From Hesseltinella vesiculosa (Eukaryota; Mucoromycota; Mucoromycetes; Mucorales; Cunninghamellaceae): 64,000 bases of DNA. Made by a program: the position numbers and the translations under genes. The stretch spans positions 930,001-994,000 of the forward strand of contig MCGT01000004.1 in the NCBI GenBank assembly GCA_002104935.1, given 5' to 3'. The notes beneath the pieces were generated by a model that worked only from the letters and a program-made list of their open reading frames with translations, was not told where the DNA came from and did not search any database. Positions 21,846 through 33,681 of this stretch are shown here, piece after piece (position 1 is the first letter of the stretch; every line of letters starts with the position of its first letter).

Positions 21846-23738
21846 TCAGTCCACAAACTTGCGGCGTTGTAAATGGCTGAAGAAGAAAAAAAAAAAGGAG
21901 TGAGGCGGCTTGGTCTTTTGCTAGTTTCTTTACCTCTTTGGTTGAGGCCGGCAAAGAACCCGCATGATGTTAAGAGATGGGCTTTTTTGACCATAGGGAT
22001 TTGGGTTGCCAGGGCGGTAAGGATTGATGTAGGATGCTCGAAGCTAAAATAATACAAAGGCAAAGTGAGTGAAGTCTTGCGTGCCAGCGCCCTTCCCTCC
22101 CTTTCTTTACCTTTTCGTGCGTGGTGAAGCCTTTCCAGACCAAGTGACAGTGATACGAAGTCAAGCCTCCGACCATCCAGAGCAAAACAAAGCCAACGAT
22201 AGCCAGGACGAAGCTGACAGGTGCCTGTTGGAAGGCCAGATCAAAGGAGATATCAGACTGGATTTGATACGCGGCCAATAGGAAATGCAAGAGGCAGAAC
22301 ACAATGGTGTAGACGGCCAACAGAGAACTTGCGGTAAGAAATGTGAAAAACGTGCGATAGTTTCGCTTGCCAATGCAATTATTTAGCCAGATGCAATGAT
22401 GGTCTTCATTTTCTAGAGAGAGCAAAGAAGTAGGCGTTCATTAGCTTGCATAAAAACACGTGCAACGAAGAAAAAAACTGGCTTACCCACGCAATTATCA
22501 CACTGGCGACAATGGCTGGCTCTAGGAGGTCGGTAGATCTTGCATGTGTCGCAATACTTGAGATTCCACATTTCGTCTTTGATCTTGACACAACGGTCAG
22601 CTGGGAAAGGCTGTGTCCATATCGAAGAATGATCATCAAAATTCTCTAAAGTGGGTGTAGGGTCCAGGCCACGAGGAATCACCTAAAAAAAAAAAAGGAG
22701 GGTAAAGTGAGTTGCTAACTTCCCCATGGGTGGCGGATTTTGTATAGCTTACTCCAGGGTCAGTCCAAGAAGCCTTGATCATATTGACCAGCGACAGTAA
22801 AAATAAATAGGCAAAGATAATTGGTATGGCAGGGCTCACTTGGGTCCACAAAAAAGGGCAACTGTAAAAAAAGTTTGGGCACGTTAGTGGATTGACAAAA
22901 GCTACTGCAAAAATAAGTGGGTGACTTGCGTGAAGATGGCAAATAAGACACAGGGAGCAATAAGAAGCACAAGAGCGATGCAGAATGCCCAGTAGGACCG
23001 GCTGGTCATCAGCCGACCTTGGCAGAAAAAGATGGAGTTTCCAGGAAACACTTGGTAGTTACGTTGGCGTTTGGTGGGCTGGGATGGCTTTACGCCTCGC
23101 GCCAAGGTAGCATCCAGGCGATCGGTGGACGAGGCGAGCAATTCATGGTGAATTTCAATCAATTCGGCCCGGGCAACGGAGGACTGGCTGCCTTGGCCGG
23201 CATGGGAAGATGGTGCAGGTGGAGTATCGTCAGGGCCAATTTCCCGAAGGGCTTCGATCAGTGATGTGCGCTGTTGCACGGCGTTGGGTGCGACAGTCGG
23301 GTCATGGTCGCGGATGGAAGCAGCGTCAGTTGCTTTTTTATCGGCCGAAGGTGCCAAGGGCTGCATCACAATGGTCTCGTTGCTGCCCAGAGCATCGGTG
23401 CTGTCGTCGTCCATGTCAGGGTAGTGAAGCGGTTTGTGCTGATGGTCTTGGTGCTGAAGAAGGCCGGTGGTGGTGTCGGAAGTAAGAGAGGACATGGTGG
23501 TTAGGCCTGATGATGACGTGACTTGGACCGATCCATGAGGATGGACTTCGTCTTGGAAATTGTCAAAGTTGAATTGTTCAATCGACGAGATTCGGCGTTG
23601 AGGTCGCAAGACAACAACATTCTTACTGGGCGGATGCATGGGTAGGTGCTCGGCTATTTCCATGGGCTGGTTTTCATTCTCTTGCACCGCAGTCATAGCA
23701 GAAGACTCAACAGCGTCATCTGCTGCATGCTCTGCCAT
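21846..23738 (-). CDS. DHHC palmitoyltransferase, Erf2-like
   Basis: Second DHHC acyltransferase of the window. ATG 23738 ([13 protein letters not shown]) opens a long disordered N-terminal region of about 220 aa with poly-Gln/His stretches, followed by the [20 protein letters not shown] motif that precedes the first membrane helix in Erf2/ZDHHC9/14/18. Two helices are followed by [20 protein letters not shown], then [20 protein letters not shown], with the intron after NCVG. The catalytic Cys of DHHC is intact, and the IWLNN form of the motif is typical of Erf2. Two further helices follow. The exon at about 21968-22046 gives [13 protein letters not shown] and [10 protein letters not shown], matching the Erf2 C-terminal region; a short last exon ends RRKFVD. 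Yeast Erf2 palmitoylates Ras with Erf4; the substrate here is inferred. Confidence 0.88.
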
Positions 23739-24968
23739 TGCCAACAATTAAAAGGAGAAGGAAAAGTCAAAAGATTAAAAAAAAAAAAAAAAAAAAAAAG
23801 TAAAAATAAAGATAATAAGAGGCAGGGAGCACAAATGAAAAGACGGGGCTTGGAAAACGAAAAACATAAAATACAACGAAAGAGCGGGAATAAAAAATTC
23901 AGCCGAAAGATCATGTTTTCAGGAACGCAATTTCTGTTGAACACTGAGAACAATTCGTCACACTCTTTCAGTTAAACTCTAAAAAACAAAAGAGGGCGTT
24001 TATGTCCATGATCACAATCCACATATTCTAGTCGAAGATTTCTCCTTTTGGATAGGTGGCACCTACCATGGTGTGGCTGTGCCAAATGCAGAGGCAATTT
24101 CTGCCAGCCTGTTCCCTACTTCGCTCTATGCTTTTATTTTGAATTATGTACAACCCATGTCCGAGAATGCTTTGACATTGATTTGGTTGTGGAGAGCATA
24201 CACTTCTAGAGATGGGTCTTTATTGAAATAAAAAAAGAAACGTGAAAGAGTGGGAGCATGAGAAAAGGAAAAACAAATGAAGAAAAAGGCTGCGTCGATA
24301 AGCGGAGAGTGAATACTGGCTGGCGATTATTTTTTTTAGTAATTTCTGAAAAAAAAAAAAAAAAAGAGCAAATGCATCACTGCATTTTTCAACGAACGAA
24401 TCGATGTGAAATTTTGCATGTGAGCTCAAGCGGATCAATGATGAAGGTACTGAAAATATCAAGCCGATCGACGAAGGCTACCCAGCTAACTTTCGACTAG
24501 TTTCGTTTTTACAGCTCCGACTCCCAGCTAAAAAATGACAAATTTTCTCGAGGGATCCCCAGGCGATTCAGCAAAGATCATCAAAATTCCAAATCTTTGA
24601 TCGCCACCAAAACCTTTGCATGCAAGTAGTATAAATTGATGAATTGATCAGAGAAGCCATGGTAAAATGCCCAGGCGTCTCAGTTCATGGTAAAAAAAAA
24701 ATGTACAGACCACTCAGTCGTCGTGTGGCCGTGTCACGGTGCGAAACAATGCACGCAAGGCACCCGACCCCACACACAAACAAAAATGACTGTAAAATGC
24801 AAAGCAAAGGGACCACTGCCAGATGATCTTTACTTTTTTAAAATTGAGATAGAAATGAACAAACCAGCTAAAATATAGAAATCGAATATGTGTATAGAAT
24901 TAAAACAAAAACAAAAAAAAAGTGGGGGAGGAGAAAGGTGTATGCGGGAGAGATGTTGTCGACGATGT
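23739..24968. other. Intergenic: ERF2-like promoter and repeat-bearing DNA
   Basis: About 1.2 kb with no convincing gene. It holds the upstream region of the Erf2-like gene, several poly(A) runs (23776-23798, 24349-24364) and, at 24385-24600, a diverged copy of a dispersed sequence also found at 42235-42420. Short open frames here are homopolymer artefacts. Confidence 0.5.
24385..24600. repeat. Dispersed repeat, copy A
   Basis: Roughly 200 bp that aligns with 42235-42420. Shared landmarks in the same order: cgatgtga, tgagct, actgaaaa, cgat-gac-aaggct, gcccag/acccag, cagctcc, cccagc and ccccagg. Identity by eye is about 65-70 percent with small indels. It encodes nothing obvious. It may be the remnant of a non-autonomous transposable element; no terminal repeats are apparent. 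Confidence 0.5.
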
Positions 24969-27900
24969 TTAACCGCGGAGGTTGCCCATGACCAAGGCCA
25001 GGAGAGCCATGCGGACATACAGACCATAGCGCATTTGACGGAAATAACAGGCACGTTGGTCAAAGTCGACTTCAGGTTCAATTTCATTGACACGGGGCAG
25101 AGGGTGCATGATGATCATTTGCGACTTGGCCTTGCTGAGCATGTCATTGTTGAGGATGAAGGAGTCCTTGACAGAGAGATATTCTTGTTCGCTGGTGAAG
25201 CGTTCCTTTTGCACACGAGTCATGTAGATGACATCAGTGTTGCCGATGACTTGATCCAAAGAAGAGTAGAAGTTTTGCTTGACACCGGCGGCAGCGACTT
25301 CGTCGAGCAATTCCTTGGGCATGGCCAAGGTGTCAGGAGCCACGTAGTTCAAGGTGACTTGGTAGTAAGCCAAGAGCTTGACAAGACTGTGGACTGTACG
25401 GCCGTTCTTCAAGTCACCAACCAAAGTGATGTTCAGGCCATTGACAGTACCCAATTCTTCACGGATGGTGAAGACATCCAAGAAGGCTTGAGTGGGGTGT
25501 TCACCGATACCATCACCAGCGTTGATGATGGGCACCTTGGAGTACTTGGCAGCCACTTGAGCACTACCGGGTTGAGGGTGACGGAGCACAATACCATCGC
25601 AGTAGCAGCCCAGGGTGCGGACAGTGTCGGCCAAAGATTCGCCCTTTTGCACAGACGAGGTTGAGGCATTCACGGCAACCACCTTACCACCAAGGCGGTA
25701 CATGGCAGCTTCGAAGGAGGAAGAGGTACGGGTGGAAGGTTCAAAGAACATGGTGGACAGGACGCGGCCTTGGAGCAAGTTGATGGAGCCGTACAGTTCG
25801 ACAAGGTTGCGCATTTCACTGGCCACGCCAAACAACAAGTGAAGATCGTTGCGGTCAAATTGCTTGGCCTTCAAGATGTGGTTACGGTAGAAGGGTGAAC
25901 GGTTGAACACGCGAGCAAGCGAAGCTGAGATTTCATAACGGGGAGCACCTGTGGAAAAGAGAGGATGAAAAAAAAAAAAAAAAAAGTTGGTGAGTTTGGC
26001 TAACTTGAAAAAAAAACAAAAATTACCAAAAGTGACCACTTGCTGGTCAGTAGCACCGGCCAATTTGACAGAGGAACCATCGGCATCGACAGCAATGACT
26101 TCAGTAGCAGCAGCAGGTTCCTTGCTAGCTTCAGCGGCAGAGGAGATGTCGGCAACTTCCTTGACTTGTTGGGCTTGCTCAGAGAGATCACGGCCCAAGT
26201 TACCTTGAGATTTGCAAAGGCCATCCATAAAGACAGTCTTTTCAGCCATGACAACACGGTGAACACAGCCGCTAATGGTACGGCCGTCCAGAGGAGTCCA
26301 GTTGGCGTCGGTGGACTTGAAGACTTGCTTGCGGTCCAATTCAACTTCAACATAGGTGTCGGCTTGCACAGCCAGGCCGAAGATGCGGCGAGGGTTTTCG
26401 TGGAAGCGATCAGTGATGTCCTTGAGGGTCAAGCGGCCTTCGGCCACTGCGTTCAGCAACAATGGAAGGGCTTCGTTGATACCGGCGTCGACAGCCACAG
26501 GCTTGCCCAGCGATTGGGCCAACAAGCGAGGAGTGGCACCGACAGTGAAACAATCAATGGCCTTGATGTTCTTCCACAGAGCCTCTTGTTCTTGCTTGGT
26601 GGGCAACAGGGTGGTGTTGTCGAATTCTTCAGAAGTCAAGAACAGAGCATACACAGACACATCGCAGGTTACTTGGAGACCCTTCTTCTTGGACAGTTCG
26701 ATCAAGGCCAGGTCGTCCTTGTGCACGACGTTGGTGACGTGGATGACACGGTTGTGCAGAGAGGCCAACAACAGGATGGAGGCCAAGTCGGTACCCTTGG
26801 CATCGGTCACGACCAATTGGGAGCTGGGCCAGGACGAGAAGACCGAGTCAAAGACAGACACGCTGCCGCTGCCGAGCTTGTCAGTGTTGATGTAGACGGC
26901 GGCGGATTCGGACGACAAGGCACCGACGGAGCTGGCGTTGGAGGCGTTGGCGGTCACGTTCAACAAGTAATCGGTGTGGGCAGCCTTGTGAGCGGCATTG
27001 GTGATGGTGTCAAGAGAATCGGCATTGTTGACGTCTTGGGCAATGGCGGACATGGTGGTGTAGCCGGCAGACACAGAGGCCTTGGACACATCAGCAAACT
27101 CGGTGGCTTGAGCCAAATAGGCATTCATGTTGAAGAGACCGGGCAAGGAGGCGGTGGTGTTGCTGGTCTTGTAGTCAACGCCAGACACTTCGAATTCCTT
27201 CATGCGAACGAGAGCTTCGACAAACACCTTGGCACATTTGACGTTGGTCAACAAAGGAATGGAGTAGTCGACAGCCATACGACGCGAGCGGTAGCCCTTG
27301 GACATGTAGGAGGCAGGACGGCGGTAACGGTTGCGAGAAGGCAAGTTGATGTACATGTCAATGAGGTTGTTGGACAAATGCTGCTGGAGCGAGTATTCGG
27401 CCTTCAGCTTGTCATCGACATCACCGTCCAAGGTTTCCAAGTGCTTGACTGGGATGCCGTGTTCTTGGATGAAATCGGCGGTACCGGTGGTGGCAAAGAT
27501 GGTGTAACCGAGCTCGTGCAACTTCTTGACCGAAGGCAGGAATTCTTGCTTTTCCTTGTAAGAACCAATGGACAGCAAGATGTTCTTCTTGGGCAGCGTA
27601 AAGCCGGTGGCCAACAGGGCCTTCAAGTAAGCAGAGTACTTGTCCTTGCCGAAACAGGCCACTTCACCAGTGGAGGCCATTTCCACACCCAAAACGGGGT
27701 CAGCTCCGGACAGGCGGCTGAACGAGAATTGAGGCACCTTGACACCGACATAGTCCTTGGGAATGTCGACCTTGGGGTAGGCTTCAACAGGCAAGCCCAA
27801 CATGGCATTGGTGGCCATTTCGACCAAATCGACGCCTAGCACCTTGGACACGAAGGGGAAGGAGCGGGCAGCACGCACGTTACATTCAATCACCTTGATT

Positions 27901-30900
27901 TCATTGTTCTTGGCGATGAATTGAATGTTGTAAGGACCAGTGACGTTGAGGGCACGGCCGATCTTGGCTGTGGCATCTTCGATCTTGCGGATCGTCTCGG
28001 GGTCCAGATCTTGGGGAGGCAGGACCAAGGTGGCGTCACCAGAGTGCACACCGGCGTTTTCGACGTGTTCAGAGATGACATGCATGATCATCTTACCATC
28101 GAGGGCAACGGCATCCATTTCGATTTCCTTGGCTTCTTCGATGTACTTGGAAATGACGACGGGGTGGTCGCGGGAGACAGCAGCGGCTTCCTTGAGATAA
28201 GAGGCCAGATCGTCACGGGAGGACACGACGTTCATGGCAGCACCAGAGAGCACATAGGAGGGGCGCACAAGCACAGGGTAGCCGACCTTTTCACAGAAGC
28301 TTTCAGCTTCGTCATAGGAGGTCAATTCCTTCCACAAGGGTTGATCCACGCCAATGCGATCACACATACGGGAGAACTTGTAACGGTTTTCGGCGTTGTC
28401 GATCATTTCGGGCGAGGTGCCGAGGACCTTGACGTTTTGGCGGTAGAGGGGCAAGGCGATGTTGTTGGGAGTTTGGCCACCCATGGACATAACCACACCG
28501 CTGGATTGTTCGATTTCATAGATATCCATGACACGTTCCAAGTTGATGTTTTCAAAGTAAAGGCGGTCGGCTTCATCGTAATCGGTGGAGACAGTTTCGG
28601 GGTTGTAGTTGACCATGACGGTCTTGATACCCTTTTGACGCAGGGTGCGGATGGCACGGACAGCACACCAATCGAATTCAACAGACGAACCAATGCGGTA
28701 CACACCAGAACCGAGCACCATGATGCCCTTGTCTTCAAAGTCAATGTCATGTTCCACGGCATTGTAAGTCATGTACAAGTAGTTGGTGTAAGCAGGGAAT
28801 TCAGCGGCAACTAGGAAAAAAAAATGTTAGATTCTTCATCCGTTTGTTTAGGAGGGGGTTGGGCACGGTCTTACCGGTATCGATTTGCTTGACAAAAGGA
28901 GTGATGCCGAATTCTTGGCGAAGGCGGCGGATAGCCAGCTCGTTGCTGTTCAAGCAGTTGGCGATTTGACGATCAGAGAAGCCCAGTTGCTTGGCAGAGC
29001 GGACCAAGTTGCCAGGGATGTTAGCCTTGTTGAAGCCGATGAGGCGCTTGTCCAAGTTGACGACGCGCATCAAGCGGTTCAAGAACCATTTGTCGATCTT
29101 GGTCAATTCCCAGATACGGTCGACGGTGTAACCACTGTGCATGGCATTGGCAATGGAGAACAAGCGAGTATCCGAGGGGTTTTGCAGTTCATAATCCAAG
29201 TTGTCCATACCCACCACATCATTCTACGCAAGAGGAAATGAGAAAGAGAAAATAAGAAAGAGGAAATGAGAAAGATGGAGGGGGGAAAAAAGACTTACTT
29301 CGCTGAAGCCAACAAAGTTGTAGTCAATGGCACGGATGGCTTTTTGCATTGTTTCTTCAAAGGTACGGCCGACAGCCATGACTTCACCAACAGACTTCAT
29401 GGAGGAGGAAAGGGAGGTGGAGACACGGGTGAACTTCTTGAGATCCCAACGAGGAATCTTGACAACACAGTAATCGAGAGAAGGTTCAAAACAGGCACAG
29501 GTGACCTTGGTGACGGAGTTCTTGACTTCGTTCAAAGGGATGCCCAGACCAAGCTTGGCAGCAACAAAGGCAAGAGGATAACCGGTGGCTTTGGAGGCCA
29601 GAGCAGACGAACGGGACAAACGAGCGTTGACTTCGATGATGCAGTATTCCTTGGAGAAGGGGTTGAGAGCGTACTGGATGTTACATTCACCGACGACACC
29701 CAAGTGGCGGATGACGTTGACAGCGGTGGTACGCAGCATGTTGTAGTCTTCATCAGACAAGGTTTGTGAGGGGGCCACGACAATGGAGTCACCGGTGTGG
29801 ATACCAAGAGGATCAAAGTTTTCCATGTTACAGACGGTGATGCAGTTGTCCATACAATCGCGGACGACTTCGTATTCGATTTCCTTCCATCCCTTCATGG
29901 ACTTTTCGATCAGGACTTGAGGCGAGGTAGCAAAGGCCTTGTTGCAGAGCACGACAAGTTCGTCTTCGTTGTCAGCAAAGCCGGAGCCAAGACCACCAAG
30001 GGCAAAGGCGGCACGACAGATGACAGGGTAGCCAATGGTCTTGGCAGCAGCGAGGGCTTCTTCGTGGTTGATGGCGGAGGCGGATTGAGCGCACTTTTCG
30101 TTGATTTGGAAGAGAGCTTCGTTGAACAGATCACGATCTTCGGTGGTGATGATGGTGTCGATTTGGGTACCGAGGACCTTGACGCCCAGCTTTTCGAATT
30201 CGTCCTTGAGTTCAATACCGACGTTGAGGGCGGTTTGGCCACCAAAGGTGACGTAGATACCGTCAGGCTTTTCAAACTTGATGACCTTGCGCACGTATTC
30301 GGCAGTGACAGGCAAGAAGTAAACTTTGTCGGCGAGACCCTTGGAGGTCTGGATGGTGGCGATGTTGGGGTTGATCAAGATGGTGTAGATGCCTTCTTCC
30401 TTGAGGGCCTTGATGGCTTGGGAGCCGGAGTAATCGAATTCACCAGCTTGGCCGATGGAGAGACCACCGGAGCCGAGAACAAGGACCTTGCTGACTTGGG
30501 CACGAGGGTGCTTCTTGAGGTTTTCTTCGTGGGTGCCACCGGGCATTTCCACGGGAACGAGGCGGTTTTCATCGACGCACTTCTTGACGGTTTGGATAAA
30601 GACGTCAAAGAGGAATTCAGTGTCGCGAGGACCAGGGGTAGATTCAGGATGGAATTGCACGGAGAAGATGGGCAGAGACTTGTGGATGATACCTTCGTTG
30701 GAGCCATCGTTGGCGTTGACGAAGAGTTCTTGGAAGTCGGCAGGCAAGGACTCGGCATCGACGGCATAACCGTGATTTTGGGAGGTGATGTAACAGCGGC
30801 CAGACAACAAGTTGGTACAGGGGATGTTGTGACCACGGTTACCATACTTCATCTTCAAGGTCTTGGCGCCGGCAGCCAAGGCAAGCAGTTGGTGACCAAG

Positions 30901-32035
30901 ACAAATACCAAAGATGGGCTTGGTGCCTTTTTGCAAAAAGGCGCGAAGGCGGTTGAAGGTGTCGGGGATCATGGTGGGGTCACCAGGACCGTTGGACAAG
31001 AACAAACCGTCAAAAGAGTCTTCGGGCTCGGCGTTGAAGTCGTAGTCCCAGGGCACGACCTTGAGTTCGACGCCACGGTGGACGAAGCAGCGGATTTGGT
31101 TGAACTTCATACCGACATCCACAGCAATGATGCGGAGAGTGCGGCCAGCAGCGGTCTTGATGGCGGTAGCTGGGTCGGGCTGATACAACTTGGCTTCCTT
31201 GAGGGAGACTTCGGCGACCAAGTTACGGTCGTTAGGGTCATGCCAGTCAACATCTTGGTAGTCCTGCAACCAGCGGTTGGCTTCATCGACGACATTTTGG
31301 CCGGCTTGGCTGGAAAGGCCCAGAGCAGAGGCGGCGCTGTCCATGGCAGAGAGGGTGGCCTTGGGAACAAGATCTTGCCGAGCAACACACCGTTGGTACG
31401 GATCTTCTTGGTCAAGGCACGGGTGTCGATACCATAGAGGGCAGGCACGTTATTTTCCTTCAACCAGGTGCCAAGGGATGAGGTGGCCAAGTAATGAGAA
31501 TAATCAGTGTTGTAGCTGCCCACAATCAAACCAGCAATGTGGATTTCGTTGGATTCAAAGTACTTGGGGATATCCTTGAGGAGTTCATCCATTTCCTTGC
31601 GATCAGGCACACCATAGTTACCGACCAGGGGGAAAGTCAAGACCAAGATTTGACCCCGGTAAGAGGGATCTGTCAAGGATTCGGGATAACCGACCATACC
31701 TAAAAAAAAAAAAAGAAGGCGGAGAAACAACACAAAAAAAAAGTGAGTCATGTTGCATGAACTGTGGATCAAGCCACCAAGTGGATCAAAATAAAGAAAA
31801 TAGGCTTACCAGTTTGGAAAACACATTCACCAGCAATACTGGTTTCAGCCCCAAACGACACACCTTGGAAGTTGGAGCCATCCTTCAAGACCAGAGTGGC
31901 CATGGTAACGTCCTTGGGATCTTCTACAGCAGTAACAGGACGATGGGGAGCAGAAGGCGAGCGAGGAGTCAAGGTCAAAGGAGTGGCAAGAGCAGCAGGA
32001 GCTGGAAGACGAGTACCGAGAGTAGATTCAGACAT
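24969..32035 (-). CDS. URA2: CAD/Ura2: glutaminase-CPSase-(DHOase-like)-ATCase
   Basis: Multifunctional enzyme for the first steps of pyrimidine synthesis: carbamoyl phosphate synthetase II and aspartate transcarbamylase. Five exons, about 2,250 aa; ATG 32035 ([13 protein letters not shown]). Domain order: CPSase small chain ([26 protein letters not shown]), glutaminase with nucleophile in [11 protein letters not shown] and FHPESTPGP, two ATP-grasp halves ([38 protein letters not shown]), an MGS-like allosteric domain (FATTGTADF), an inactive dihydroorotase-like domain without the HxH metal motif, a linker interrupted by a 76-nt intron, and the ATCase domain ([30 protein letters not shown]). 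Stop TAA at 24969-24971. Introns lie near 31701-31808, 29224-29296, 28812-28875 and 25951-26026. Between GVLLGKIL and [12 protein letters not shown] (about 31355-31375) the frame shifts by one base; without it the chain would end near 31107. Yeast Ura2 is inhibited by UTP. Confidence 0.95.
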
Positions 32036-32149
32036 GATCAATCAAAAAAATGTAGAGGCAAATAAGATAAAAAAAAAAAAAGATCTATAAAATATGCAGG
32101 GAGGCTTTGGGATGTAGGATGCAGTGAAGGAATGCTTTTTGAGGTTGAG

Positions 32150-32157
32150 CTATATAT
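32150..32157 (-). promoter_or_regulatory. TATA box of the CAD/URA2 gene
   Basis: The minus strand reads CAAATATATAGC about 115-120 bp upstream of the URA2 ATG at 32035. Position and sequence fit a TATA element. The interval 32158-32822 otherwise carries only AT-rich upstream DNA of URA2 and the 3' region of the Gemin7-like gene. Confidence 0.45.
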
Positions 32158-32822
32158 TTGGCCTAAGCATAAAGTAACCAGTTAACAACCGTAAACAGCC
32201 AATGCCACGTCCAACACCACAAAAAAATAAACCTAGATCATGCGTGTCTGTGTTCTCTGATCTCTTTTGACAAGCCATGCTGCTTGTCGCACACAAACAA
32301 TAAAAATAAAAACCAGGCGACTTACTTTTCTTTTAGAATGTAAAGCTGGCAGTGATCACAAAGTAAAAGCAAGAAAAGGAAACAAATATAAAACAAGAAG
32401 GGAAGTTTATTGTAGGGTATGGTTTGTTCAGCCAAGGAGCTGAAGAAGAACAGGTGGGAAGCGGGCGCCCCCGCTTCAGTATTTATACAAGACCGGGTTT
32501 TGAATTTGTTGAAAAAAATTTTTCTTGCTGGGGCAAGATTGGTCCTCTGCCATTTTTTTTGATTTTGTTCACAGCTCTCCAATGAAAAGGTGGTAGAACC
32601 CAGCAGTCTTGCTCCTATTCGCTATGTTTCTGCCCAACATTGATCTCCTTTTGACAAATTGGTCAAAAATGGTAACCAGTCCACTGCACGTGAGGTGGTC
32701 TACGACTTTCCAAGTGTGATATTTTAGGGTGACGAGCAAGCCACAAGAAAAAAATAAATTCGAAAATTACACGGACACGGACAACGGGGTTTTTTTTTAT
32801 GTTCATATGGAGGGGTATTTTT

Positions 32823-33158
32823 TTAAAACTGGATTTCCATGCTCTCAATATCATTGCCTCGGACAACAGCATGTTCGATGGTGCCCATGGGCGTTTCAAG
32901 CTGATCCACTTGGAATCGATGATGTTGGGCATCGGTACCTTTATAAATACCTTGGACCGAGGTATTTTCTGCCATGTTCAGCGTCACTTTTGGTTGTAAT
33001 TTGTTCATTTGAAGCCAAAAGGATAAATACCGTTGTCGAGCTTCATCAGCCTCGGTAGCTTGATCTGATGGAGGTGGTTGTGGTTGGCATGGCTGACTTG
33101 ATTGGTCTGGCTGACCTTTTTCTGGCTGGTCTGAGGTGGAAGCTGGGGATGCTTGCAT
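32823..33158 (-). CDS. Gemin7-like Sm-fold protein
   Basis: Probable SMN-complex component, which helps load Sm proteins on spliceosomal snRNAs. Single exon, 111 aa. After a Pro/Gln/Ser-rich N terminus the last 75 residues follow Gemin7 closely: RYLSFWLQMNKLQPKVTLNM matches RYLRSLLAMVGHQVSFTLHE; YKGTDAQHHRFQVDQLETPM matches FGATD-x-x-x-x-F-x-V-x-Q-L-x-TP-I; and the end GNDIESMEIQF matches CSDIISYTF. Strand pattern and the ATD-x-F-V-x-QL-x-TP-G core indicate an Sm-like beta fold. ATG 33158 gives MQASPASTSDQ. Yeasts have lost most of the SMN complex, whereas early-diverging fungi are reported to keep more of it, which fits the organism. Confidence 0.82.
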   Translation of the reverse strand: MQASPASTSDQPEKGQPDQSSQPCQPQPPPSDQATEADEARQRYLSFWLQMNKLQPKVTLNMAENTSVQGIYKGTDAQHHRFQVDQLETPMGTIEHAVVRGNDIESMEIQF

Positions 33159-33649
33159 TTTTTTTTTTTTGAGGAAAGAAAGACTAAAAAAATAACTTGC
33201 AGCTTGCTTTGCTTTGAAGTTGAGTTGCGGCGATTGAAAACCGCAAGCAAGCCATCATAAAAACGTGGCAGGCATCCTCCATCTCTCGACAAGAATTCTT
33301 TTTTTTTCTGCATGAATGTTAATTGTGTCTGGCTGGAAATAAGGCGCAAAATCCCTGCCCCACAAATTGATTTGGCCATGTTTGGCATTTTGTCAAGTCG
33401 CCAGATTTGGCGCCTAACCCAGCCCATTTGAAGAAGAAGGAAGAATCCAGCATTACCAAACAAGGTAAATCCGAGCAAAAAGAGCCAACCTTTTGCTGCC
33501 AAGTTTTCCTGATTCGTAGACGTATTTGTGTACTACCTCTAGCCATTATTATTATTATTATTTTTTGTTATTGCATCACCTTGAAACCTTTCATGAACGA
33601 GATCGGGAAAAAAAGGGAACGAGCCGGTAGCCCTGGTGGCCCTGATTTC

Positions 33650-33681
<32 letters not shown>

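Noticed and set aside
26040..27839. Plus-strand open frame of 599 codons opposite URA2
   Set aside because: Same reason: mirror of biased codons, with a low-complexity Gly/Val/His product.
29797..31437. Plus-strand open frame of 546 codons opposite URA2
   Set aside because: Antisense shadow of a strongly codon-biased gene; no homology and the minus-strand product is unmistakable.
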